Source of the DNA: Alitta virens
Taxonomy: Eukaryota; Annelida; Polychaeta; Phyllodocida; Nereididae
Direction: 5' to 3'
Length of the DNA stretch: 64,000 nucleotides
Assembly: GCA_932294295.1 (NCBI GenBank)
Contig: OW028582.1
Span: forward strand, 404,315 to 468,314
In this document: in pieces, positions 32,559-43,527 of the stretch
Layout of the letters: every line of letters begins with the position of its first letter
How positions within the stretch are numbered: the first letter of the stretch is position 1
Notes under the pieces: generated by a model
What the model was told of the DNA's origin: nothing
Database searches by the model: none
The model's input: the letters and a program-made list of their open reading frames with translations, nothing else
Program-made: the position numbers and the translations under genes

Positions 32559-32789
32559 TGACAGCCAGGGAGACACTCAGGTCAGTGCAAGTTATCATTC
32601 GATTGCAATTGACTGGCATTCCCCAGGGGATGTGCCTGCAATTAATCAATCAACACTTAACTCTGTGAGTTTATAGCTTTACACTCATTAGCAGCAACAC
32701 TCATTTCTATACCTGCACTTAGTGGAGGTTTTTTAACAGATACCTTTAATGCATTTGTTTGCAATGACGCATTCCTGGGAGAGTGTTCT

Positions 32790-33070
32790 ACCTGGGCTCT
32801 ATCTATGCTTTACCTATGCTCTACCTGTGTTCTACATGTGCTCTACCTGGGCTCTATCAGTGCTCTACCTGGGCTCTATCGGTGCTCTATCTGAGTTCTA
32901 CGTGTGCTGTATCTGTGTTCTGCGTGAGCTCTATGGGGCTCTACCTTTGCTCTACCTGGGCTCTATCTGTGCTCTACCTGGGCTCTATCAGTGCTCTATC
33001 TGGTCGCTATCTGGGCTCTATCTGGGCTCTACCTGGGCTCTACCCATGCTCTATCTGTGATCTACCTGGT
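32790..33070. repeat. 11-bp minisatellite, GCTCTAYCTGG
   Basis: About 25 units of the type gctctacctgg / gctctatcagt. All plus frames remain mostly open because of composition; the apparent proteins are repeats of LYL/STWAL and not a gene. Confidence 0.9.
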
Positions 33071-33130
33071 TATGTTAGAATCACATTGCAACTTTACTTA
33101 TTAGCTCTACAAACAATCATTGTGATATAG

Positions 33131-33719
33131 CGCACCCTTGAGGCAAATTACAGGCGTCTTAATGGTGTTCTTGAAAATAGGACTTTATAGTATTCAAGTG
33201 CAGAAATGTAATATTTAAATTCCATATTATCGAAATTCTACATCTAACATTAATCGTAAATATAATTCAAGAAATCAAATAAGCGATGATTCAAGATTCA
33301 AGATTTTTTGGACAATATTATCATTATTACATGTAAATAATAATTATTAATAAATAAATATCTATCTGGCAACCTGATGCCAAAAGGCATATATATATAA
33401 AATAAGAATGGCAATTTTACATTAATCATAACTAATCAATATGGCATTTGAATTCTCATATATTATGTATCAAAGTAGAATTCTCATTAGGTCATTGGTG
33501 ATTGCCATTGACATTTGGTCAAAAATAAATTACACAAAAAGTCAAAATTTTGATTTTATTGTTATGAAAAATGTTTACCGAATATCTAAATTGACAAATT
33601 TAATTGATTAACATTTTTATGAATTATGATGACCCATCATGATATGATGGAATTGTACAGATAGACTCAATTACTTAGCCGGATACAAAATATTGCAAGA
33701 ATCAATAACAGACTTTTAA
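33131..33719. other. No gene; LINE 3'-end-like stretch
   Basis: 33290-33400 (ttcaagattttttggac... ctggcaacctgatgccaaaaggcat) resembles 44575-44650, which has the same order of words (ttcaagtttttttttatt... agccagatgccatcttggcat). Both look like retroelement 3' ends. Confidence 0.4.
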
Positions 33720-34060
33720 GCAGCTGGGTGGCCTAATGGTTAAGGCATCCACCAATTCCATATTGGCCAGCTTTGCTCAAGGTCCTAAGTTCAATCCCCA
33801 GGCCGGGCACTCTTCATGAGCTACATCCCAGCAGCTGGATGTCGATCGGATGAGACGTTAAATCGGAGGTGCCTTGCTTTCGGTGTCTATGCTGAGGCAA
33901 GTAAAATACTTCACACATTGTGTTAATATGTAACATGGTGTGGACTCCAAGTAGCCTTATCATCTCATCATTTCATCTGCTTGCAGCTGGTCATATAAGC
34001 TGACTAAGCTTCAGACCCAGTAGCATTGAGACATTGAAAACATTGTAAAATCCTTTCATA
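33720..34060 (+). mobile_element. tRNA-derived SINE, family S2, near full length
   Basis: The head agctgggtggcctaatggtt is an A box and agttcaatccccaggc a B box. The body carries ggatgagacgttaaatcgga, wording known from the deeply conserved Nin-DC SINE domain of many animals (by memory, not checked). The tail shares taagctgactaagcttcaga with 29545-29935. Confidence 0.85.
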
Positions 34061-34937
34061 AATTCTGGGTAGATACATTGTTATTCATCTTGTACAGCTG
34101 TAGAGTCATGAGCTGCTGTTTCTCATAAAGTGTGAAGTGGGCACACAACCCCAGAAAAAAGTGTAAACAAAGTCCCTAGAAGTCTTTGGAAGACAAGGCT
34201 CCTTCTTCAGGCCCCAAGGCTCTTGTCAACATGTTCCAAAGTCAAACGATGTGCCTGTCTTGTAAGCATGTGAAAATTATGAAACATGTGAAATCAGATC
34301 CACGTTCGTGAGTGAAACTATATGTATTCATTCATGATTGTATAAGTATGCAAATATATTACTATGGCAACCACGCAAGAAATATATGCACAAACTGATA
34401 TTTTAGAGAATCATTTGATATTCTGAGCAGATCACATATTAAATTTCATTTAAGACATGCTCCCAAAATGGAAATCTTATTCAACATGTTTCAAGTATAT
34501 TTAATTCTGGGAACTCCATCCCACTTCTAGGAGCCTAAACTTTAACTAGATTATCACAAAAAATGACAATAATCTAATTTTTGAACTAGGCGAACACAAT
34601 TTGCCAGTAATGGTTGCTGTTTCAACCAATTAACTTATTTTGATATAAATTATTGTAATTTAAAAAAAGCACCATTGTCTAGATACTGAGGGCTTTCCTC
34701 TCTCCACAATTGGCTTGCTCTTTGAAATGTCAGCAATGTGGCTGCTATACCACTGTGATATTTTTGATGTTGCTTTTTGCTTCTTCACTTCTGTGCCTCA
34801 AAGGTCTTTGCAATGGCCGTCTAAGTTTCACCCTGTCTACCTCAAGTCCAAGAAAAGATATTCATTTAAGCTCAATACAGGACATCAACTGTATGTACAG
34901 CAAGTATAGATTAACTAGCAATCCATGAGTATGTGAG
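34061..34937. other. No gene identified
   Basis: The overlapping plus frames near 34710-34928 have no splice or domain support. Otherwise unremarkable AT-rich sequence. Confidence 0.4.
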
Positions 34938-35119
34938 GTGGGGGCCTAGCTCAGTGGTAACACTGGGCTTCTAACCGCTGGGTCCCGGGTTCAATTCCCG
35001 GTTGAGCCTATGTTGGACGGCTGTTTCATCCATCACCTCATTGCCATGGTCCCTACCTGTCCTAATTAGCCCATCAGGTGCAGAAATACAGGACGCAAAG
35101 CCCTAATCCACTACCACCA
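34938..35119 (+). mobile_element. tRNA-derived SINE, family S1
   Basis: It begins ggtgggggcctagctcagtg, has the B box gggttcaattcccggt and the body cattgccatggtccctacct, and ends aatccactaccaccacgagt. The words agtatgtga occur on both sides (34928 and about 35121), a probable target duplication. Confidence 0.9.
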
Positions 35120-35309
35120 CGAGTATGTGAAAGACACTTGGCCAGAGAAAAAGAAAGGCTTTGAGACTTCGGTGATGTAATTCATATAACACTTCATCAT
35201 ACAGTCTCTTTGGATGAGGCCGAATCACAAAATTCTATGTTAAATGACACACCATCCACCATTGCTTATATTAATCACTCCGCTGTAAATTGTGTACAAC
35301 ACGCACGGT

Positions 35310-35610
35310 AGCCATCCAATATACACTCTAGCCATCAACATACACTCCTGCCAACCAATATATGCTCTGGCCATACAATATTCACTCTAGACATCCAACA
35401 TACACTCCAGCCAGCCAATAAACACTCTAGCCGTCCAGCAAATATACACTCTAGACATCCAACATACACTCCTGCCAACCAATAAACACTCTAGCCATCC
35501 ATCAAATATACACTATAGATATCCAACATACACTCCAGCCAGCCAATATACACTCTAGACATCCAACATACACTCCTGCCAACCAATATACACTCTAGCC
35601 GTCCAACATA
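35310..35610. repeat. About 20-bp minisatellite, ACACTCTAGCCATCCAAYAT
   Basis: About 14 units of tacactctagccatccaaca with gccaacc and gacatcc variants. No coding relevance. Confidence 0.88.
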
Positions 35611-35707
35611 GAATCTGATTGCTGCTTTTGTGATGTATGCATTGAGAAAATATTACACTTGAACCAGCTTGGTCTCTGATTCACCAATTAAATTACATTA
35701 GCATTGT

Positions 35708-35993
35708 TTATGTCCTCAGAGATGTGAAGCATGAAATATGAAGCATGAAATGTGAATCATGAAATGTGAAGCATGAAATATGTGAATTTAAATTATCACA
35801 TTTTCTCTGAATCTACCAAAAACTGAACAGCTATTATATGTTAAGAGTTGTTATGTCCTAAGATGTGAAGCATGAAATGAGAAGTATGAAATGTGAATCA
35901 TGAAATGTGAAGCATGAAATGTGTGCATTTAAATTATCACATTTTCTTTGAATCTACCAAAAACTTGAACAGCTATTCTATGCAATTATCACA
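35708..35993. repeat. Direct tandem duplication, 143-bp spacing
   Basis: The block from ttatgtcct through gaatctaccaaaaactgaac to gctatt occurs twice (starts 35708 and 35851). Each copy contains short gaagcatgaaat sub-repeats. Confidence 0.9.
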
Positions 35994-37550
35994 TGTTTTA
36001 ATAAGACTTGTGTAGTTTATACAGGTGCTACTAAATCCCAGACCTATGAATTGTTTCATAATTTGCAATAGTTTGGCTGATTGCCTAAATCCATGACATT
36101 TTCGTGTGTTGGTGCTTATCACCAAATGTCAGTGAGAATTAATCACCACGAAATTGTCATTATTTATAAAGAGACGATCGATCATTCCTATTCACATGGG
36201 ATATAATTTATGAGGGAACGTTGCAATGACAGATACCTGAGATATATCAGTAAATTCTTACCATTATACAGGTTGTCACCATGCTGTTTTGCAGTTTGAT
36301 ATTAAACATAAATCAACCTAAATTATACAGAAATAGCTGTCGGGTTAATTTAGCAACAACAATAAAACATGAGATAGCCATTCCTGTGTAAAATACCAAG
36401 CACCAATGCAGCCTACATCAATGACAGGTACTTGACCTCATCTGCTAGCAAGAAGTAGTGCATTGCAGTTTAGAACTTGTGCTGTCATTTCAATTGGCTG
36501 GCAAGAAACTCAATAGTTTTCTGATCACACATTCTGTTTTATTTTTCTTTTGGATTCCAATCTTTGAAAACTTAAGAAGGAATTAAATCACCTATTTGAC
36601 TAGATTACTTGACTGGATCTTGGAAGAAGAAGATATGTTTCTTCCAAGACTGGACCACTTGACTGGATCACTTGAAACCCTCACAGATTTCATTAAACGC
36701 CCGACTGCCCCATATCTGAGGGGGCATTTAACGCCAGGGCTGTCTGCAATCCCAGCCTGTTTCTTTTACAAGTCATCCATCATTGGCAGGGCCAGTTGAG
36801 CGGACGATCTGTGTTGAAAGGCCTCGTGTCAGTACGAAAGGTCAGGTGTCACAAGGGACAGAAATACCACCTATACCTACCTCACCGTGAACTTTCAGTC
36901 AGATCTCATATAGAATGATGACAAGAAATGAGTGAGAAAACAAAGGTACTGCTTTTACCAAAAGGCAATTATCATTATCAATGATACCTGATTTAGCCTA
37001 CATTTCCATAAATAAGTACAAACTCAATGGATAAGTAAATTATTTATGTGGCCGATTTAATTTACCATGCATAATTGTTGCTATTTAGAACCAGATACAA
37101 ATTATAATAGAATACCAGTCTGAAAATAATCAACAATTTTGGTTAGCCTATGCTTTATTACATGAGTTAATTATAGCTTTTTACAGCAACAGTATAATTA
37201 CTACAGGTCTTCTGACCCACATTACAGTCTTGTATAATTACTTTATCAATAACACAGTAACACTAGTCTGATGAATTACTTGACCTTGACCTTATGAGTG
37301 ATACTGATTGAACATGAATGGTTCATAAATCACAAAATTACAGGATGGGAAGTATTTGTTCATACTTATATTTGAAGCAGTATACTTACTGAGCATACGT
37401 ATTACAAGAACCCAAGCAAGCAGGACAATATATCACTCCCTGCAGTAGTACTGCCTCCACAACTAACCCTTGCATGACGCCTAATGTGATTACCCATGCA
37501 GCAAAACTTTCCTGACCTGGCAGGAGAACCACATGACTTCAATGGCTCTA
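35994..37550. other. No gene identified
   Basis: No supported exon. The plus frame at 36596 is open because of a local gactggatcacttga-type repeat. Confidence 0.4.
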
Positions 37551-37745
37551 TTTCCGGAACCGGAAGTAGCATGACTTCCGGTTTGATGCTGTTCTCATGA
37601 AATCACCACCGACTATGAATAAAGTTAATCTTATCTTATCTTATCCTATTTTATCTTTCTTATGTTATGTTTTGTTATCGTATCTTATCTTATCTTATCT
37701 TATCTCATCTCATCTAATCTAATCTAATTTAATATAATTTAACCT
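37551..37745. promoter_or_regulatory. Clustered Ets sites, then (TTATC)n
   Basis: TTTCCGGAA (37551-37559) is followed by a perfect inverted pair ACCGGAAGT (37559-37567) and ACTTCCGGT (37574-37582), spacer agcatg. Such cores are bound by Ets factors. A cttatctta-type microsatellite fills about 37625-37745. The nearest downstream gene is the GPCR, about 1 kb away. Confidence 0.45.
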
Positions 37746-38510
37746 AATTTAATCAGCTGCATGTATATTAAGAACCAAAGTAATGGTTCATTTCAAGAAT
37801 AATCAATGAAGGCTAAAAGTAATAAATCAAGTTAAAAGCTCATCATAAGATGGTCTCACTGGAATTTATAAATACTTAAGGGAGATGGTTCTTGCAAGTG
37901 TGGCATTTGGCATGTGATGTGAAGGGTCAACTGCATAATTAAGCTATGTTGACCACCTCCATCCTCTAATTGACCACAAGTGACCACTTGTGATGAGTAT
38001 GTTCCTGCCACCTGATCACTTCTAAGCTAGTAAATCGTGTTTGAAGCTCATCACACTTGCAGTATATCAATGGCATGACAGCGCAGCATGTGGGCACAGT
38101 TTATAGATGTGACAAACAGCAGTGAGGTGTGATAAACACAAAACATATTGCACCATATATAGTACATGTATTTTGTTTGTCTGCTTGTATGTTTATTTAC
38201 TAGAAGAAGCATATATGCTTATCGAGCTGGTACAAATTAATTCTCAAGCAAACATTTTGAAAGATACAAACAAGAGAATATACAACAATACATTGTGATA
38301 TTGACATAATAATTTCATGTATATTAAAATGATATTGAAACAGAGTTGAATAAAGTAATTTTTATGCTATAAAATAGTAGTTGAATCAACAATTTTTATA
38401 ATTTTGAATACTATCTGGAAATATAAAAAAAATTACGATTGTTGATAATAATATAAGGCCTCAGGTATAATTATACTGTCTTGCACGAACCTCCCTCCTC
38501 CACATCTCTG
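37746..38510. other. No gene identified
   Basis: AT-rich upstream flank of the GPCR locus; nothing recognised. Confidence 0.4.
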
Positions 38511-38516
38511 CACCGA

Positions 38517-38703
38517 TATATAATGTGTGTAACTGCCCAAGGGAGGACTTCTAGTGGCCTGAGAGAGGCTTGCTTGTAATTCCAAGGATTTTGTGGCTGT
38601 CTTGTCCTATTGGACCACAGCTAAGATGGCTTCTTGCGCCATGAGGATCTCCTTGTTCCTGATCTTCTTGCATCTAACTCAATCATCAGGCGGTAATGCA
38701 CGA
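38517..38703 (+). CDS. Candidate signal-peptide exon upstream of GPCR
   Basis: TATATAA at 38517-38523 is followed 103 nt later by ATG (38626) and a strongly hydrophobic leader, MRISLFLIFLHLTQSSGG preceded by MASCA. Two donors are possible. gcg, then gtaatg (38693) is the stronger, but leaves one base and breaks the frame into the GPCR exon. cga, then gtacag (38704) ends in phase 0 and would join VNTMSTSPG in frame at 39380, giving a 445-aa receptor. It could also be the first exon of something else. Confidence 0.35.
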
Positions 38704-38825
38704 GTACAGTAGGTGTAGCAGAAAAAATAAGCTGCCATGGCGGGCTAACTGAAAAGTCAGTATCTTTCCAAAGGCTAACTATTATACTGAAGCTATCATA
38801 AAACTTGCATATGAAATGAAGATAC

Positions 38826-38911
38826 TTTTGTAACCCTGAACCCTAACCCTAACCCTGACCCTAAACCCAACCCTAACCCTAACCCAGACTAACCCTAACC
38901 CTAACCCTAAT
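38826..38911. repeat. Interstitial CCCTAA telomere-like repeat
   Basis: About 13 units of ccctaa with ccctga and cccaac variants. Shorter (TTAGGG)n tracts occur at 42905-42921 and 52009-52033. This is the ancestral animal telomere type. Confidence 0.92.
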
Positions 38912-39388
38912 ATCCTCATCAAGATTGGCTTGCATGCAACTCATAAAAGTGAGGATTTAATCTTTGCAAATATGTAAGCGGTGTGTCAAAAATCTGTGCT
39001 ATGTAGGATTTCGGAGTAGTTGCTGCCTTTAATCGAAGACTCCTCCTTAGTTTTCGCATGTAATGCAGTGTTTCACAATTCAGATTCATACATCACGTTG
39101 GGCAAGTTGAGGTGTGAATGCGCGGATTGATAACTAAGTGTCATGATCGCAATGGCGACATATAGTTATTGAATATGAAATGTGAATATGGCAGGATTGA
39201 AGTAAACACATCTTTTTTCACTTATCTGTATTAAGTTCGTGTGGGAGGTGTCTTTAATGCAGTTTTTTTTGGTATTTTGTCAGGAAAGTAGAGCTAATGA
39301 TAAATTGCCTTTATTGTAAATGTGAAAATAACAAAAACTGAACCAATCACGACTTTGAAAATGTATTGTGTCTTTTCAGGTAAACACA

Positions 39389-40639
39389 ATGTCTACAAGT
39401 CCAGGATTGTTCAATGAAGAAGTCTCTTGGACTTACATAATGTCTCAAGAAACACTGCTAGACTCTACAACCGTGGATGATGTGTGGAACTCAAGTATTT
39501 CCACTTATTTATACACAAACACTACATCGACTGACGAGTTTCCGGGACAGGACTCAAAGGATTTAAATCAGAGACTGAACGGTGTGCTGGATTCATTGGG
39601 AATGCTGGCCAGGCAGGTCTTGATTCCCATAGTGTGCATTTGTGGGATTGTGGGCAATGTCTTCAACATCGTTGTTCTCACAAGGAAGCGAATGAAGAAG
39701 TCCTTGGAGAGTCAGGAGAACATAGTGTCCACCGGTCTTCTATTACTCGCTATATCGGATATGTCATTTTGCATCAGTGCTTTTCCAAGATGCTTCATTG
39801 CTGAAAACCAAGCCCTTTTCCAGCCACATGCCTTTGGGGTTTACTACCAGCTTCTATGCACGGGTCTATTGACAACCTTCAGCCTGATCAGCACCTGGCT
39901 CATTGTCATTATGGCTGTGTTCCGTTATATCGCAATTTGTCACCCTCTGCACGTTCGACATGTGTTGCTCCCACAACGGACTCGCTGTGCGTTAGTCAGT
40001 GTCCTCTTCTGGGCTGTCCTAGGCAATGCTCCTTCATTTTGGCAGTTTAAGAAAGTAGTAATGACTTGGAAGGAGGAGGAGGTTTGGCTCATTGACATCG
40101 GACCCCTCAACCATCGCACCACGGCCGGCTTGGCATTCTTGTGGATACGAACGCTTCTCGGGGTGTTATTGCCTTTTTTGGCATTGATTGTTTTCAACGT
40201 TTGCTTGGCAAAAAGTGTGAGGCAGTCTGTCCACATGAGATTGAACTGCTCCTCTGCATCTTCAGCGAATGGCAAACGAATTTCCATCACACTCATTGGA
40301 ATAATAGCAATGTTTCTTTTTCTCATTTTCCCTTCTGAGCTCATGGATTTCTTTACTCATCTAGTTGGCCTAAAAATATCCCAACCAGAAGTGTTTATCT
40401 TCTGCAGGGCACTTGCCAACCTACTGCAAGTCTCCAATTTTGCCTTTAATTTTGTCCTGTACTGTGTAATCAATGCCTATTTCCGCAGGACCGTACTCGA
40501 ACTCATAACATGCAACGGGGGTTTGTCACGGGTGAGACGAACCGGAAGCAATCGGTCATCCGCAGTGAGGACCAACACGACCCGCTTCAGTGTCAAGATA
40601 TTTCACAACGCTAATGAACCTCTTGACACACAATTGTGA
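39389..40639 (+). CDS. Rhodopsin-class GPCR, peptide-receptor type
   Basis: An intact 416-aa frame runs from ATG 39389. An acceptor (tcttttcag, ending 39379) lies just before it, so a 5' exon is likely. N-glycosylation sequons N34 and N44 precede seven spans at about 76-98, 112-132, 152-177, 199-218, 247-272, 299-320 and 336-362. Class A landmarks are G89-N90 (TM1), LAISD with D124 (TM2), and IAICHPL after TM3. Deviations: the DRY Asp is Phe (F178-R-Y), NPxxY is NFVLY (354-358), CWxP is absent from TM6, and ECL2 (221-246) has no Cys to pair with C157. The overall style recalls FMRFamide- or TRH-type receptors of invertebrates; the ligand is unknown. AATAAA lies at 40927-40932. Confidence 0.92.
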   Translation: MSTSPGLFNEEVSWTYIMSQETLLDSTTVDDVWNSSISTYLYTNTTSTDEFPGQDSKDLNQRLNGVLDSLGMLARQVLIPIVCICGIVGNVFNIVVLTRKRMKKSLESQENIVSTGLLLLAISDMSFCISAFPRCFIAENQALFQPHAFGVYYQLLCTGLLTTFSLISTWLIVIMAVFRYIAICHPLHVRHVLLPQRTRCALVSVLFWAVLGNAPSFWQFKKVVMTWKEEEVWLIDIGPLNHRTTAGLAFLWIRTLLGVLLPFLALIVFNVCLAKSVRQSVHMRLNCSSASSANGKRISITLIGIIAMFLFLIFPSELMDFFTHLVGLKISQPEVFIFCRALANLLQVSNFAFNFVLYCVINAYFRRTVLELITCNGGLSRVRRTGSNRSSAVRTNTTRFSVKIFHNANEPLDTQL

Positions 40640-41863
40640 TGTCAAGCCATCTCGCAAGTGCTCTTTCATGCTCTTTAACCGTCGTTTTGAATCTATGGAT
40701 GATGCAGTGTGGTACTCAGATGGACAGTCGCAACGAAATATTTACTTTATGCAATTATATTGCTCATCTGAAAATGACATTCACTCAAAGTATGGATAAG
40801 TAATGTCGTATTTATAACCACTTTGAGTAATTGCCTGTGCCTATTCATCCATTGGCATTTTTATCTACCATTGAAGAGTCTGAAATTGGAAACTGATGAT
40901 GTGTCAGGAAGAAGTCAATTTACCACAATAAATCATTTATACAATACATTGATCAAATTACGTCTCATCCGCGAGTGATTTATTACTCAATGTGTGAAAA
41001 CAGTGTGAAAAGTTGTTTATGCGACAGAAAATATTAGTTGCTAGACTAGAAAAAAAACATTTAAATAAAAACTATGGTTAGTCTCTCATTTGCTAATTAA
41101 GCTATAAATCATCAATCATTGCTACTTGCATAATGCATATCTTGAAATGGAGAACTTGCAATAATGTCTGTTTTTAAGTTCTTTACATACACTTTCAATT
41201 AAAAATCCAGTGAAAACATGACAATAATCTACAGCACAAATTGATGGTGTATTCAACAGATTTCTTTTTTTTAAATATCAAGTTTAAAATGGATTTGCTT
41301 TCTCGTTTCATTCCTCAAAGTTTTTACATTATAACAGTTTGCTTTGAAATTAGATTTTGATGAATAAATCCTAACTTATACACATTTCAAATTGAGACAA
41401 GATTCAAATATGAACGTCCAAATGATTCACTTATTGTCCTCATGTCATGTGTATATTAATCCTCTTATATTAATTTTGTTGTGTCTGCAAATAGTAAAGA
41501 AATATTGATATGAAAGGGTCGATTTCATTCAGAATCAGAATCAGAATTGTTCTTTATTTGCACGAAACAAAGATAAATACTTGTGTTGGAGACCATCAAA
41601 AGAGGCTCGGGCCCCACTGCCCGGTGGCCACCATGGAAGTGAGAGAATGTTGATTGCACATGAAGGCCAATTTCACATCATGAGGTAATATATATTAACT
41701 CGGAAAATGTCTAAATGTGAAGGCAATGATATGATTTAATCAATACATTGTTAAAAATAATATAATTATTGCTCGAAAACAGCTGCAGCTGATTGAATGA
41801 TTGGCTTGATGGCCTTTTTGATTGAACTGAAATATTATTCCATTGTTCAACTCCAAAAATGTG
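40640..41863. other. 3' flank, no further gene
   Basis: The GPCR 3' UTR probably ends soon after 40932. 41530-41640 (cagaatcagaattgttctttatttg..., then gcccggtggcc) resembles a LINE 3' end. Confidence 0.45.
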
Positions 41864-42050
41864 ACGGGGCGGGGGCCTAGCTCAGTGGTAGCGCGCTGGG
41901 CTTCCAACCACTGGGTTCAGGTTCAATTCCCAGTCGAGCCTATGTTGGATGGCTGTTTCATCCTTTGTCTCATTGCCATGGCTCCTACCTGTCCTAATTA
42001 GCCCATTAGGTGCAGAAATACAGGACGTAAAGCCCTAATCCACCACCATT
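41864..42050 (+). mobile_element. tRNA-derived SINE, family S1, 14-bp TSD
   Basis: It begins acggggcgggggcctagctc and ends aatccaccaccatt. It is flanked by an exact target-site duplication ACTCCAAAAATGTG (41850-41863 and 42051-42064), proof of LINE-style retroposition. Confidence 0.95.
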
Positions 42051-43336
42051 ACTCCAAAAATGTGTGAGCCTGTAAAATGTACATTCACAACTAACAAAAC
42101 CTCTAGGGAACTGTGCCTACCTGGCCCTTCGTATGAGATTACACACCCCAAAACACCCACTCTATGGAAAGCAGAGAGCTCGGTTATGCTCAATCATCCA
42201 TCAAAACACTTAATCACCCATTGGTTGTGTCTTTAGTCTTGAATGATCTCTCTTCTCAGGAAAGGACTGTGATCATTTCATGGCTAATTAGGCAGGGTAA
42301 GAGCTCCCAATTACAAGCTGCTAGGCACACAGAAACCTTAGTATGGTGCAGAATCCAATCCCTTGTCAGAAAAGTGCTGAATACTTCGTAATGATGTAGC
42401 CTCAGATTACCCATTAACAGTTAGTCTGTTAATGAAGTATCCGTGATAATCTCTCATCCATCAGTGTCATGAAAGATGTATAAACCGAGGACAGATTGGA
42501 TTAAAATGGCACAAATTAACTCTTGTTGTATCATCCACGCCATCAATTTGCGTCATTAGATAGGATTCGCTTTGCGGAGGCAAGATTAGGAATATATATT
42601 TGCCGCTTAGTCCTTCTAATGCTGACATTCATATATTGAGATTTTTTAGATGCATCAAGTGGAGCTTCACCTTGGCAAACTTTCTTCAGGGATCTGTTTG
42701 ATAATCACATTTATGTGTCATCTAATCCTGATTAATACGACAAGTAATATGAATTCCTGAACCGATTATATGACTTTCCATAAATTACATATACACATCA
42801 GCAGGGAGTTGCCTTGAGAAGTTGAGTGTGATAATCACATATCGGTTTGCCATGCTAGATAGATAGATAGATAGATAGATAACACAGTATAAGCGCAGCA
42901 CTCAGGTTAGGGTTAGGGTTCAGTGTTATGTAATTCACGAATGCAAAATTAATCTTAACCTCAGCGTTTTCAGAAGCTTCTGTGACTGGTTTCTTGTCTA
43001 ATATCTTCCCATGAGCAATAAGTTAGAATATATGTTACCAAGTTAAGATATACTAGTATGTGATTGTCAGGAAAAATTTTGAACGGTGCAAATCGGAACT
43101 TTCCCAAGGTCATGACACTTATTGAAAAATAAGATCTTCAACATTCTGGTTAAATGGAAGTGACACACCTCGTGCCAAAAACATGAAATTGGATGATGTT
43201 ATTCTCAGATGAAAAAACAATGCTGTCATTTCTCTAATTTGATATCAGTTTGTCAAGAATAATTTTTCGTGTAACCAGTGTTTTTTTATGTGCATGGCAC
43301 ATTAGGTGATATACAGCTGCTGTGTATGGTTTACTT

Positions 43337-43527
43337 ATTTAGGGGTGGGGGCCTAGCTCAGTGGTAGTGCGCTGAGCTTCCAACCACTAGCTCATGGATT
43401 CATTTCCCGGTCGAGCCTAAGTTGGATGGCTGTTTCATCCTTCATCTCATTGCCATGGTCCCTGCCTGCCCTAATTAGCCCATCTGGTGCAGAAATACAG
43501 CACTAAAAGCCCTAATCCACCACCACA
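43337..43527 (+). mobile_element. SINE S1 present in unit A, absent in unit B
   Basis: The SINE is flanked by TGTATGGTTTACTT (43323-43336 and 43528-43541). Unit B has the same site once (52424-52437) with no insert: a clean empty site. The insertion therefore followed the duplication. Confidence 0.95.

Noticed and set aside
32749..33130. Two overlapping plus-strand ORFs rich in LYL and STWAL
   Set aside because: Open in more than one frame because of the 11-bp minisatellite.
39940..40344. Minus-strand 134-codon ORF
   Set aside because: It is antisense to the GPCR coding exon; no domain.
41864..42050. Possible tRNA gene (A and B boxes)
   Set aside because: The head recurs at five places with the same non-tRNA body and target-site duplications; it is a SINE, and a cloverleaf is not maintained.
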